The notes under the pieces: generated by a model
The model's input: the letters and a program-made list of their open reading frames with translations, nothing else
The model's database searches: none
Told to the model about the DNA's origin: nothing
Assembly: GCA_020137815.1 (NCBI GenBank)
Contig: CM035357.1
Location: 372,001-436,000 of the forward strand
Direction: 5' to 3'
From: Hormiphora californensis
Taxonomy: Eukaryota > Ctenophora > Tentaculata > Cydippida > Pleurobrachiidae
Length of the DNA: 64,000 nucleotides
In this document: positions 31,596 through 43,284 of the stretch, piece after piece
Position numbering within the stretch: the first letter of the stretch is position 1
Layout: every line of letters begins with the position of its first letter
Translations under genes and position numbers: made by a program

Positions 31596-31601
31596 AATAA
31601 A
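31596..31601 (+). promoter_or_regulatory. Polyadenylation signal AATAAA
   Basis: The hexamer lies 250 bases after the stop codon of the GPCR gene on the same strand. Confidence 0.5.
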
Positions 31602-32471
31602 TCGGGTTCAGTTTGCCCTGTTTTAGGGGCCTGTAATTTTGGGAAAATTTTATCACTGTTTTTATGTTTTTATGTTTTTTGTTTTAATATTTGTTTCTTA
31701 ATTATATTGACCTGGTTGACCAGATTTTAAAACAAAACACGTATTCTTCGATACCCTTCTACTTCGATAATTATCAGACACGTTCACTTTATATTCAAAA
31801 TCATTCAAAGAAAAGGTGAAAGTGTCTTAATATGATCATACCCATGTATTTAGGTACCCACTTAGGTATCCATTCACCGAACCATTTCGCAAGTGTTCAT
31901 TATAATATAGACCAAGAAAGTATAGGTACTCATTTATTTTTGATTTGAACGACGTACCAAGACACTAATTGAAGTTTCCCATTTAATTGCATGTTCCCAT
32001 TTCCCAATCAATGCCATATAAGTTGTTTCTGATTTGAAATGTCGGTAAAGATCTAGATTGCTGCAGCATTCTACTAATGAATCTTGCTTAGCTCAATCGA
32101 TTTAGCTAAGCAAAATTGATTAGTTCTAGTTCCAGACAGGCCAATGCTCTGACAGTGAGTTCCACGAATGAAATAGAAGAGTTGCTGGAATACTTGGAAT
32201 TGGTTCAAAACTCTACTTCCTCAAATCAACTCTTTCATAATTGAACTGCCACATCTTGCACTGGCCTCGAAAGTATAGCTTATAGCAATTAGGGCGGTGC
32301 ATGTCGTTTAGGTGGCCACCAATACCTTATAAATTATATGATGTAACAAATCTACTTAGCTAAGTAAGCTTAGCAAGCCCTTTCAATGCAGTAATCAACT
32401 CAAGGTCTATAAATCCACGTTCATTCAACAGCTCTCAAATTATATACCGGTTAAGCCATTGTGTGAGTCAA
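31602..32471. other. Gene-free stretch
   Basis: I see only AT-rich DNA and one copy of the dispersed CTGTCAG-type palindromic motif, at about 32133-32155. Confidence 0.45.
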
Positions 32472-33138
32472 CTCAGGTCTCAGTGAGGGAAATCATACGA
32501 CTCTTACTGCAGTTAGCGACAATCGAGAAAACAGATAGCATAACTCTTTTAAGCGACAGTGCTGTGTAATTTCTCAAAACTCTTATTCTTAGTGAGCAAC
32601 AGGGAAAAGAATTGGGGAGAGAAAGTGAGAGACAGGGTGCCCCCTTGAGAGAGATTATCTCGCGCGGCACATTGGCACGTGCGGTTTGGGCGCTGGCAGG
32701 CTTTTACATGTTGCAACATGTAAAAGCCTGCCAGCGCCCAAACCGCACGTGCCAGAGCGCCGCGCGTTACTATCTTGCTCTCTCTCACTCACTAGCTGCA
32801 TTCTGATTGGCTGTTATCGATCACATGTACGCAGTCACAGGCTATCCCTGTGTACTAGGACTTATCACGTGACCTTTCACGTGACCAGATGCTGTGATCC
32901 CCGGTCAGTTAAGAGTTTTAAGAGTTTATACGTCGCTAAGTAGCGGCGCTTACCACACAAGAGAATGGAATCACCATTCTCTTACTCTTGATATCTCTTA
33001 CAAGAAAATAAGAGTTATTTTGGAAAACAGTCAGCACCTGTCGCTTACTCCAGTAAGCGATTGCGAAATCAATCAGCACCTGCTAACTTCAGTAAGAGTC
33101 GTATGATATCCCTCAGTGGCCTGAACCTGAGGTTCAGG
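32472..33138. mobile_element. 660-bp inverted-repeat element with a perfect 80-bp central palindrome
   Basis: The left end CTCAGGT..CAGTGAGGGA, continuing ATCATACGACTCTTACTG, is matched in reverse at about 33080-33131. Around the middle (32674-32753) two 40-base arms are perfectly complementary with no spacer, starting GGCACGTGCGG. The right end has an extra small palindrome (CCTGAACCTGAGGTTCAGG, 33120-33138). I see no transposase. The minus- and plus-strand ORFs here translate the palindrome. Confidence 0.75.
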
Positions 33139-33704
33139 CACGACTGTTTCCCCATAGTACCAAGTACCAACATACTTCACAGTAGCGGTACACAGTTGTG
33201 GTTGTGGCTGAATGGAAGCTATGATGATAGTGTCGTAGTGCAATTATACCCCAGAGATCTCATTATAATAGTAATCTCTGATCCTTATAACTAGCTATAG
33301 CTGAATATACTATATCATTGCATCATGCTATCACGAAGTCACGAAGTCACGATCAAGTCACGAAATCACGGCTCACAGTCATTATCCCATATTTCACATA
33401 TTCCACATGGCTGCTGCTGCAGTACACATGATGACATGGTGTTGTGGTTGAATGGAATATGATAATATTATCATATGGTGCAATTATACCAGCTAAAGGA
33501 ATGTATATTGGAATTTTGAAAAGTTTCAGAAAGAAGATATTCCAGTCTCCCGATATATATAATTATCTCATGGTGTACATGACGACTTTTTTTCTGCATA
33601 TTCAGTAGGTATTCACATCTTATCCACTAAAAGATGATCTTGCTCTATCTACTATGACTATCCAGTTGGAGAGCGTGTATATAGTTGTAACAAAGAGAAC
33701 AACT
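33139..33704. other. Gene-free stretch with short direct repeats
   Basis: TGTTGTGGTTGAATGGAA..ATGATA..GTGCAATTATACC occurs twice (near 33196 and 33440). A CACGAAGTCACGAAGTCACG run lies at 33334-33370. No gene seen. Confidence 0.45.
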
Positions 33705-33965
33705 TGCTTTTTCTCTTTCTTATACCCACTATATCATGATACGCACTGTCTGGCGCCGCGACCCCAGAATCAAATGGGGTATGGCGCCGCCATACAGGAT
33801 ACACAGTAAGAACACAGTATACACTGTATACTAAACAGTCCACAGGTGTCAGATCTCATTGTTCACCGTCTTCACGGATAACTGATCCCTTGTTTTGAGT
33901 GTAACAAGTGTAACTGATCCCTTGTTTTGAGCAAGAAAAGTACTGATGCAAACATTAAGCTGAGA
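33705..33965 (+). repeat. 260-bp repeat, uninterrupted copy
   Basis: The unit runs from TTTTCTCTTTCTTATACCCA to the GATGCAAACAT region and contains the GC-rich hairpin motif (33746-33797). A second copy starts at 33968 and is split by two insertions. This copy shows the empty insertion sites. Confidence 0.85.
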
Positions 33966-34092
33966 TTTTTTCTCTTTCTTATACCCACTATACATCATGA
34001 TACGCACTGTCTGGCGCCACCACCCCAGAATCAAATGGGGTATGGCGCCGCCATACAGGATACGCAGTGAGAAAACATTATACACTGTATAC

Positions 34093-34546
34093 TATAAGGA
34101 ACCATAATAAAGTTCAAGAGCCTCCAAGAGCGCACCCCATCCAAGAGAGACCAAAATCAAGAGCGCACCACAATCAAGAGAGACCAAAATCAAGAGCACA
34201 CCACAAGCAAGAGAGACCAAAATCAAGAGCACACCACAATCAAGAGAGACCAAATCAAGAGCGCACCACAATCAAGAGAGGCCAAATTCAAGAGCGCACC
34301 AAAATCAAGAGAGACCAAAATCAAGAGCACACCACAATCAAGAGAGACCAAATCAAGAGCGCACCACAATCAAGAGAGGCCAAATTCAAGAGCGCACCAC
34401 ATCTGGTATCTTCTGGATAAGGAGCTCTCTTGATTTTGGTGCGCTCTTGATTTGGTCTCTCTTGATTGTGGTGTGCTCTTGATTTTGGTCTCTCTTGATT
34501 GTGGTGCGCTCTTGGAGGCTCTTGAACTTTATTATGGTTCCTTATA
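34093..34546. mobile_element. 454-bp foldback element with 33-35-bp tandem units
   Basis: The ends are ATAAGGAACCATAATAAAGT and its exact complement. The arms go on through CCTCCAAGAGCGCACC. The left half is a tandem array of AAGAGCGCACCACAATC / AAGAGAGACCAAA units, and the right half is a shorter inverted version. The uninterrupted repeat copy shows the site without it. The exact target duplication is unclear (a TA or similar). Confidence 0.8.
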
Positions 34547-34561
34547 CAGTCCACAGGTGTT

Positions 34562-35138
34562 TTGGTTACGAAGTCACCCCTATTATTGCATATAGGGGTG
34601 ACAATACCGCCTACCTAAAAATGAAAATTTACGGGACCTTCTCATAAAAAGTTATCGAAAACTTGTCTAAAACCTATCTAAAACGTATGGTACTAGTTTG
34701 TATAGTAACCAGGACCTGAATTCTACAGAAAGTAACGACCGGTAGCGATTACACCACATGTTTAACAACAGAGGTGTGTCGCATAACTCCTTATATGGGC
34801 ATAAAATTCCAATCTTGTGGAATTTTTTCTGACTCGACTATAGCTTAGTTATCAATGAATCCACCTCTAATACCTTTGGAATGGCATTTTGCACATTTCT
34901 GAAGGTTTTTGTAGCCAAATTCCAGCATCTTCATATTTTTCCAAAAACAAAAACAGTGTTAATGGCCAAAATATCGAAAAATTCCGGTATGTAATGGTAG
35001 CTCAGACAATTTCCTCGGTATGTTCAAAAAATTAGAACTTTCTGTTTTGTAGTTTGGACACAGGAATTTTTTTCCCGCCGTACAAGCGATATTATTACCC
35101 CTCCGTGAGCTAGCGCAGAGGGGGAATTTCATTACCAA
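34562..35138. mobile_element. 577-bp TTGGTTACG-family TIR element with 9-bp target duplication
   Basis: The left end TTGGTTACGAAGTCACCCCT and the right end (complement TTGGTAATGAAATTCCCCCT) are imperfect inverted repeats. ACAGGTGTT flanks it on both sides (34553-34561 and 35139-35147), while the sister repeat copy has it once. An 8- or 9-bp duplication suits hAT- or Mutator-type transposition. No ORF, so non-autonomous. Confidence 0.8.
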
Positions 35139-35235
35139 ACAGGTGTTCAGATCACATTGTTCGCCGTCTTCACGGTTAAATGATCCCTTGTTTTGAGCAA
35201 GGAAAGTACTGATGCAAACATATAAACGCTGGGAT

Positions 35236-36131
35236 TGTTATAAAAGCACACTTGAAAAAGTGATGCTAATATATTCTTTCATTCCAGAAAAGTGCGTACA
35301 CTGTTACTTTATCATTGTTACACGACGGATGCTGTAACCCTCCTTATGCATTTGTTGCGGGGCACGGAGAGATCAGAGGGTCAAAAAGGCATGTTTTAAT
35401 TTATGTTAGCTAGCCTCTTCTATTCTTAAGAATAAATTTATTCAAAATTTTAAAATGAAAAGTCTGACTGCACCACAAAGCTAACTGGCGATCTCTTTAG
35501 TTTTTGAAATGCATAAACTGGCGATCTCTTTAGTTTTTGAAATGCATAAAATATTCTTTGCATGCAGTTTCTTTCTTTGATCCCTTTAGCACACTAGGGG
35601 TCTTCTTTGAATTGGTGCGTTCAAGCTAAAATGAACAATTTCTACGAATGAAGGGCATAGCCTAGAATGCGCGTCCATTCCCTGTACTCCTGTTGGGCAC
35701 GTCGCGCCCCTCATGTTCACGCACCCGTAGGGCGATCCTCTACGGGGCTTGCCCGCTACGCGGGCAAGTATTCCTGTAAAGTGCCCGGACCGGGGTCGAG
35801 ACTGGAGAGCCAAAAAAACAGAAGAAATAATAAAATTGTTTCCTGTCAGTGAAATAACAGGGGTCAGACGAAGCCGAATGCCCTAAATTGCAGAAAGCCC
35901 AATGCCCCAGATTGAGTCATGGTATAATGACCAAGTGGCAAGTCCTGGATTACTTGTCTCATATGAGACCCTCCTCTTCGCACCGGACCGTGAGGTTGCG
36001 CGGTGTACAGTCAGTGTATGACAATGGATCATCCAGTTAGATGCTATTTTCTTTTGTAGTATGAAGCGAACAGATTTTAAAATAGCACAGCTGCTGTTTG
36101 TGAGGTAACTTTCATGTTATTTTGATACCAA
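35236..36131. other. Gene-free stretch
   Basis: A 33-bp tandem duplication lies at 35483-35550 (AACTGGCGATCTCTTTAGTT). A GC-rich segment at 35690-35810 holds the hairpin GCTTGCCCGCTACGCGGGCAAG-type palindrome. The minus-strand ORF 35586-35813 has no recognisable domain. Confidence 0.45.
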
Positions 36132-36140
36132 GATTAATCA

Positions 36141-37783
36141 GGCAATTTTGCATTTGCGGGCATCGCACTATAGACGCAGTACCCACGTACTATAGACGCA
36201 TTATAAACGCATTATAAACGCATTATAGACGCATTATAGACACACGCAATATAGACGCAATTTCGTAAGCAGCACTATAGACGCAATATAGACGCATTAT
36301 AACAGCAATATAAACGCATTTTTATAGACGCGACGCAGTATAGCCGCATTATAGGCGCACTACCCACCCCAAAATCACCTTATAGACGCACTATAGACGC
36401 ATTATAGACTGACTATAGCAGCACCATAAACGCTACATAGACCCATATAGACGCATGATAGACGCATTATAGACGCAAATCGCTTTTTATAGACGCCGCG
36501 TCTATAAAAAACGTGCTTTTTTAAGAAGCACTATAGACGTACTCAGACGCACGCTGCCATATTTGAGGCGCAGTTGGGCGAACTATAAACGCATTTTTGT
36601 CGCATATGAAAGGAAGCAGTATAGACGCATTATAGACGCATTATAGACGCATGTGCGCGAAATCGATAAAGACGCAATATAGGGAGAGGGAAAGAGGGAG
36701 GGATACAGAGACAGATCAGACAGAGACAGATGGACACAGATCTGAGACAGACGGACAGAGTAAGAGGGAGGGAGGGAGGGAGGGAGGGAGGGAGGGAGGG
36801 AGGGAGGGAGGGAGGGAGGGAGAGGAGGGAGGGAGGGAGAGGGAAGGAGAGGGAGGGACTGAGGGAGGGGTACAGGGACAGAAACAGACGGATAAAGACC
36901 TGAGACAGAAGGACAGAGTAAGATGGAGAGAGATTAAGATGGAGAGTGGAGAGAGAGAGAGTGAGACAGAGAGGGAGATAGTAAGCGCGTGTTTGTCCGT
37001 CCGTCTGTCTCTGTCCGTTTGTTTCCATCTCTGTCTTTTTCTGTCTCACTCTTTTTATGTCTCACTCCGTCCCTATATCACTATCTTTCCATCTTACTCT
37101 CTTTCCATCTTAATCTGTCCTTCTGTCTCAGGTCTTTATCCGTCTGTTTCTGTCCCTGTACCCCTCCCTCAGTCCCTCCCTCTCCTTCCCTCTCCCTCCC
37201 TCCCTAGTCGCCTCTCTCTCCCTCTCCTTTTTATTTTGCGTCTATATTGCGTCTTTATCGATTTCGCACACATGCGGCTATAATGCGTCTATAATGCGTC
37301 TATACTGCTTCCTTTTATATGCGACAAAAATGCGTTTATAAAACGCCCAACTGCGCCTCAAATATCGCACTGTAGCCTGGAGTACGTCTAAAGTGCTTCT
37401 TTAAAAAGCACGTTTTTTATAGACGCGGCGTCTATAAAAAGCGATTTGCGTCTATAATGCGTCTATCATGCGTCTATATGGGTCTATGTAGCGTTTATGG
37501 TGCTGCTATAGTCAGTCTATAATGCGTCTATAGTGCGTCTATAAGGTGATTTTGGGGTGGGTAGTGCGCTTATAATGCGGCTATACTGCGTCGCGTCTAT
37601 AAAAATGCGTTTATATTGCTGTTATAATGCGTCTATATTGCGTCTATAGTGCTGCTTACGAAATTGCGTCTATATTGCGTGTGTCTATAATGCGTCTATA
37701 ATGCGTTTATAATGCGTTTATAATGCGTCTATAGTACGTGGGTACTGCGTCTATAGTGCGATGCCCGCAAATGCAAAATTGCC
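36141..37783. mobile_element. 1.64-kb foldback element built of TATAGACGCAT units, 9-bp target duplication
   Basis: Almost the whole element is an inverted repeat. Each arm of about 0.6 kb consists of degenerate 11-mers of the type TATAGACGCAT, arranged in mirror order. The arms continue into GGGA-rich and CCCT-rich centres that also pair. The ends are GGCAATTTTGC and GCAAAATTGCC, and GATTAATCA flanks both sides (36132-36140 and 37784-37792). No transposase is present. Tandem-repeat arms of this kind are known from FB/foldback-type transposons, and 9-bp duplications from Mutator-like ones. The ORFs seen inside only translate the repeats. Confidence 0.85.
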
Positions 37784-38004
37784 GATTAATCATTTGAAGC
37801 TTCTAAATCCAGTCTCGGGGAAATTTCCGCTGTCATACCTTAATTTAGGTTAATCAAGAGAGTGGATTACGATTGTCTGATTCATCTTTATTTGTAAGAT
37901 TTGTAAGTTTTGTAAGAATTTAAGATTAATTGGGAATGTCTTTCTTTCTTATAGCTTAGGAAAGAGTATGCACTAAGAACCGCTTTTCAAATATTTAGCA
38001 GCTG

Positions 38005-38662
38005 AGGGGGACCACATACAGCACTGTACTGAAATTCGCACCGCCGTATGTGGTGCCTCTAACTTCAGTTCTCACTAGCACATACAACACTTTCGGTGCA
38101 AACTCCAGTACGCACTGCCGTATGTGGTGCCTCTTACTGATAAATATCGGTGGGACTATCAGTACACAATCTCACGTGAGCTTAACTCAGAAAAGATCAG
38201 TACGGTGCTGTATGTGCTCTTCGTACTGAACTGAAAGGTCACGTGGGGGTCACGTGCGCGCACTAGCCAATGACAGACCTGCATCTCACAATACACACAC
38301 ACACCCACACCACAGCAACCAATAAGAGGCGCACGCACTCTCACTACGACAGAAAGGGCCACACCTAGAACAAGGGCGAGATTATCCGACATATCGAGAA
38401 AATATGTGCTGCAATCTGGAAAGATAAGAGAGAGATAAGTGGAGATAAACATAACAAGAGAGAGAAAAGCGAGGTAGAGAGAGTTCGGTATTAGTGAGAG
38501 GAAGATATTTCACAAAAAATTACGTGTTTTTAGCTTGTTTTGAAGGTTTTTTATTGATTGTTCAGTAAGAGGCACCACATACACTCACTGTACTGAAGTT
38601 TCCACCGACAGTATGTGGTGCGACGTTCTGGAGTTCGCACCGGTGCTGTATGTGGTCCCCCT
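38005..38662. mobile_element. 658-bp TIR element with internal GTATGTGGTGCC motifs
   Basis: The left end AGGGGGACCACATACAGCAC (38005-38024) and the right end (38643-38662) are exact inverted repeats. The motif CCGTATGTGGTGCCTCT or its complement recurs several times near both ends. The interior is ordinary sequence with no transposase. The minus-strand ORF 38159-38452 has no domain I know. Confidence 0.75.
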
Positions 38663-39491
38663 TAGGTTACCCCTCAACAAGGGAACTCCTCTGATTGGCA
38701 GCTGCTGCTAATTATCGACCTTTAATAACACCGGTGTAGGAGTAAGAAAATCTGTTTGTTTTCCAAATCATATTGGATCGATATAATAGTTGTGGGTACA
38801 GTTGCAGTGTACTATACTGCACTCAGATATATTCAACATTATATTGTCGACGCCAGGAAGTCTGAATAGACGTGATCCCTCTCTTGTATACAGATACGTA
38901 TCAGTCGCTTCAACGGCACACTATGAGAAAGGGAGTCATTGAGTCAATTATCTGCAGTTAGCGCCGCTTGAACGCCATTCTGGTTTCTGCAGGTCGTAAC
39001 ATCACGCACGAATCAGGAAATACTGGTCCCTGATTGGCTGATAACCAGTCACGTGACCTAAATAACGAGTCCTGATTGGTTGTTTACTAGTGAACGCCAT
39101 TCTGGGCTGTAACATCACGCACACTGCTCTCTCCAATGCACACTCCCTTCAGCACGGTTCTCATTCACAAGCTGTCCCTCTTTCTATTAGACCTCATTGA
39201 TCATACTTGCATCGTTTATCATAAGTAACATATGAACTTAGGACAGGATCCCTAAGAGTGGACATAAAATTGCAGACGTATTGCAGTATGTAAGAGCCGA
39301 ATTTCTTAACTACATTTACCTACTGGGTCATGTTTGTGCGAAGAATTAATTCCATAATTTCCACAAAGAAAGGGAAGTAATTTTGATATCTCCTTCTGGT
39401 GATCAACACACACGCCCTCTGTACAACAGTTTAATGGGGAATCTCTCATATACACGGGCAGAACTCGGTTAAGGAGAGATTAATTAGTATT
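38663..39491. other. Gene-free stretch
   Basis: A direct repeat (GAACGCCATTCTGG..TGTAACATCACGCAC, near 38971 and 39083) is visible. Otherwise there is nothing recognisable. Confidence 0.45.
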
Positions 39492-39499
39492 CTGAATAA

Positions 39500-40392
39500 C
39501 AGGAAGCGACCGAATATTCGGTTCGGTTCGGTTCGGTTCGGTAGGAAATTTTGGCCGAACCACCGAATTTTTTGGTCAAAAAATGCCCAGAAATCGGGCT
39601 TTTTCATGCAAAATTTTTCAATTATTTCACGAAAATTGTATGGATTTCAATGTCAATTTCGCCGTATTAACCCTATTTCGAATCGGTGGTGCTATGTGGA
39701 AATGATTTCGCTAGTTAGCGGGTTCGATATGGATTGATTTGATACCTGACTTCCCGTCGAATCGTGTCCTCATGAGAGGGTCAACAAATTCAGAAACTTT
39801 TTTTTTCAAAAAATTCATCGATCAAGGTGTTAAGAATCATTACCTGAAATTTTGTGAAATTTTTTTTGTGAAAAATATTTTAAGTAAATTATGGTATACG
39901 AATCGTGTTTCTAATCGACAATGCTAAACGGGAGTGATGTTAGTAATTAGTGGGTCCGAGATGGATTGTGCTGATACGTGATCCCCCATCAAATCTAATT
40001 AGGAAATTTAGAGAGACACGATTCATGGTTCGTTTAATCCTGCTAATTAGCAATACCATTCCCGTATAGCATTGCCGATTCGAAACACGATTCGTACGCA
40101 AAAATTGACATAGAAAATTTACGATAAAATTGACTTTGAAAATTTTTTCACAAAATTGACTCTGAAATTTTTTCAAACATTTTTTAACAAAATTTCAGAG
40201 AATGATTCTCAATACCTTGATCGGTGCTCTCCATGACTTTTTAGAGAAACATTTATACAGAAAAAGTTTTGTATGGTTCGGTTCGGTTCGGTTACCGAAA
40301 TTCGGTTCGGTTCGGTTCGGTTCGGTAAAAAAGTTTTTCAAATTCGGTTCGGTTCGGTTCGGTGGAAAAAAACCCGGTTCGGTCGTTTCCTG
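39500..40392. mobile_element. 893-bp hAT-like foldback element with TTCGG repeats
   Basis: The ends are CAGGAAGCGACCGAA and the complement CAGGAAACGACCGAA. Each end is followed by a run of GGTTC/GAACC pentamers. The interior folds back as well (GAATCGTGTTTCTAATCGAC near 39900 against its complement near 40075). CTGAATAA flanks both sides (39492-39499 and 40393-40400). An 8-bp duplication and CAGG ends fit hAT elements. No transposase; non-autonomous. Confidence 0.85.
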
Positions 40393-40400
40393 CTGAATAA

Positions 40401-42971
40401 TGAGTTCAGAGCAAGAATTAATTAGGGAAGAAAATCGAAAAATCCGAAAGAAGTTTGTTATTTCTCATACAGGAAAATTATATGGCCTGTTTTCAGAAAA
40501 TGTAACTCTCTCACCGTATTTTATTCCATAAAAGTACGGTATGTGGTATGAATAAAGAGCATCCCACGGGAGACGTTTTGTTAGTGTGTGCAATTGCGCT
40601 CATGTTGAGTGACTCATGCTTGCACTTGCAAGTGTAAGCATTGAGAGGCGCTTACACCTAGTAAACTAGATGTGTTCTATCGAAGCTTTAACACATGTTG
40701 TCGAGACTGTCTCGAGTGTTCGAACATTATTACATTACATTACACGCCTGTCACATAGTATTTGTTGAACCCTCACAGAGCGGTGTGAGCTATATACAAC
40801 ATATTTTGAAGCCATCATGTGTTTTGAATTTTCAGGTTAAGTACTGAATCAGCTGTACTACTCATATTGGTAATACTGTATTAAAAGGTTACATGTTTTG
40901 TCAATAGTAGTGTACCATCACAACTAGGACAATTCAAATATCTTGACGTCGTGACTCGTGATCTGAGTCCATGGAGTTGTGAATCTCCTGGCAGGAGAAT
41001 ATTCTATTTCTTTTATATAGAAGAAAAGGCAGCTGGGATATCATAGTTAATTAAAAAGATTGAAGGAACAAATATATCACGTTCCGTTTGCGGCAATTAT
41101 TATTCAGAGAGGAGTTCTATCAGATATTCAGCATAGAATTGCGATTAAAATTATACTGAACAACCAATAGCTATTTCTTCATTATAATTTGGAACTGGAT
41201 AATTCGATGTAAAAATTGTTGTTTCAGTGCGTAATTGGTGAGCAGAGTGCTTTAGAATAAATCTCCATTAAACTAATTTCGCATTCACCGATTGAATTAT
41301 GATCTGTGACAGACCAATAATTCGTTAAATAATTAAGTTGAAAATTATATAAAAGATTATGTTGTTTCCTTCTTCAGTTTGCGGCAGCACACTTAAACAG
41401 TTAAACACGAGTTAAACGGTCGTCCATTATCTTGTCTCACGTGTATATCGATTATATCTTGTCTTAAAAGGGATTAGGGTAGTCATGTCAGTATGTCAGT
41501 ATGTCAGTATGTCACTGTACTGTTAACATGTCTACTTTGTCTACTACTTGTACTGACATTTGACAATGATCTACTCCCCCTTCTAGTTCATTGTTCAGTA
41601 ATTCAAGTTGCAGCTCTCAGGTAGCTCCAGCTCTGATAGATATACGTATATCATATAGCTACTCGTACAAGTATGAATTAGACAATAGAATTACTGGTAT
41701 AGTACCCATGGGTATCCTAGTGGTATGTAATTCTATAGGGTCTGGTACAAACTCAATCCCTTGCGGGATGAACTAGTGCATCTATAAAGTGTATCCTATA
41801 CACCTCAATTTAAGTTCACCAAATCCCTTGTGACCTCAATTTTAATTCGATATCATACACTTGTAAACGAAATCACTGTACTTAAACGCTAGCTTGTATC
41901 TCTCTGTCTATCTATAACTGCTCGAATCTGCAGATATAAAGAAGATTTAGATTTAATTGCTATAATAGACAAACGACTCTCTACAAATTTGGCTTCTAAT
42001 CATATGCATGTGTAAGAGCTATACTGTTCAGTAACTGTCGCCCCGGAAGATGCCAATGCCCGATATCAAAGTTATTCAAAGTTGCCATTGAATTTATTGA
42101 ACAGTTAGCTTGAAAGTATAGGTCATCACAGCTGTCAGAGCATTGGTCTGACAGGTCATATCATAGTTCGAAGCTATTTGCTGCTATATCATCCAAATGT
42201 TCCAAATGATTTTCTATCGTTTAACAGATAAGATCTTTTCCTTAGACTTTTTTTCTGGAAATCTTGGATAGGACGATTTTGAAAATCGCGATTTTTGATC
42301 CTACAATAATTTTTGTCAAAGTTAAAGTCTTTGTTCTTTTAGTACATTTGTAGCCACAATCCAGTTAATGTGAATATTCATGTGCTTGGAGATATCCAGT
42401 AATGATAATTGACATGCATAACCTTTTAATAACCTGACTTGAATACAATTAGCCAATTGAATATGTTCAAATACGAACACAAGTGTCAGGCGTCTCAACT
42501 GTCAAGCCAATGCTCTGACCATAGTTCTCGCGCCCTTTGATAGTGTCTCAATGAATATATTCACCGTGCCGCTATTTCCTTTATGTCGTTGGACCTAACT
42601 TTCACAAATGTCACATTTACCCTAACTACTCTCATTATACTCCTCGCTCTCGTACCTTTTACCTACATAGAATTTCATTATTTTCTCCATTGTTATTTTC
42701 CTTGCAGTAGTTTGTAGAACTGAGAATTATTGCTTTGGGGAATTTTATTATTTTCTAGATGTGACAATATTTCAATGGGGTATTATTATAATACTGCACG
42801 GGGTCCCCATTGTTATTAATTTCCTTGCAGTAGTTTGTAGAGCTGAGAATCTATTATATATGTAATCCATTAACATTTTAACACGTCCATCTTGTCTGTC
42901 TATTATAGCACATAATGGAAAGTACTTACTGGAAACCACTCATTCCATCCCATTAACACCCAATAGCATAT
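40401..42971. other. Gene-free AT-rich stretch
   Basis: It holds two copies of the dispersed CTGTCAG-type motif (42132-42154 and 42499-42519), a short ATGTCAGT tandem (41490-41516), and a duplicated ATTTTATTATTTTC...TTTCCTTGCAGTAGTTTGTAGA block (near 42675 and 42825). The ORF 41591-41776 is not supported. The end should hold the promoter of the GPCR gene at 42972. Confidence 0.45.
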
Positions 42972-43284
42972 ATGGAAAGTTCAGCTGGTAACCACTCTTG
43001 GCTAACAAGGAACCTCAATTACACCTCCCTCAATGATGTACTATACTGGCCCCCACTTGAACAGGTTCTTGGTGCCTCTTACTACACCTTCATAATGCTT
43101 CTAGGGTGTTTTGGTGAGTTGTTAATTAATTGATTATTTGTTTTGGTGAGTTGTTAATAGATTAACTGATTATTGTGTATTAATTAACCCTTTTTGATGT
43201 CATGATTTGAACAATTGTTTTGCAGTCACAACTACAGTTAAACTTGTAAACTGTTTGGAATAAATTCAGTTGTAGAATTAACGA

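Larger units (their letters stand above)
33968..35235 (+). repeat. Second copy of the 260-bp repeat, broken by two insertions
   Basis: The parts 33968-34092, 34547-34561 and 35139-35235 align in order with 33705-33965. Between them lie a 454-bp foldback element and a 577-bp TIR element. The second GC-rich hairpin motif is at 34007-34058. Confidence 0.85.

Noticed and set aside
36651-37283. Long ORFs on both strands rich in RE/GG or serine-proline
   Set aside because: They translate the GGGA-rich and CCCT-rich centre of the foldback element.
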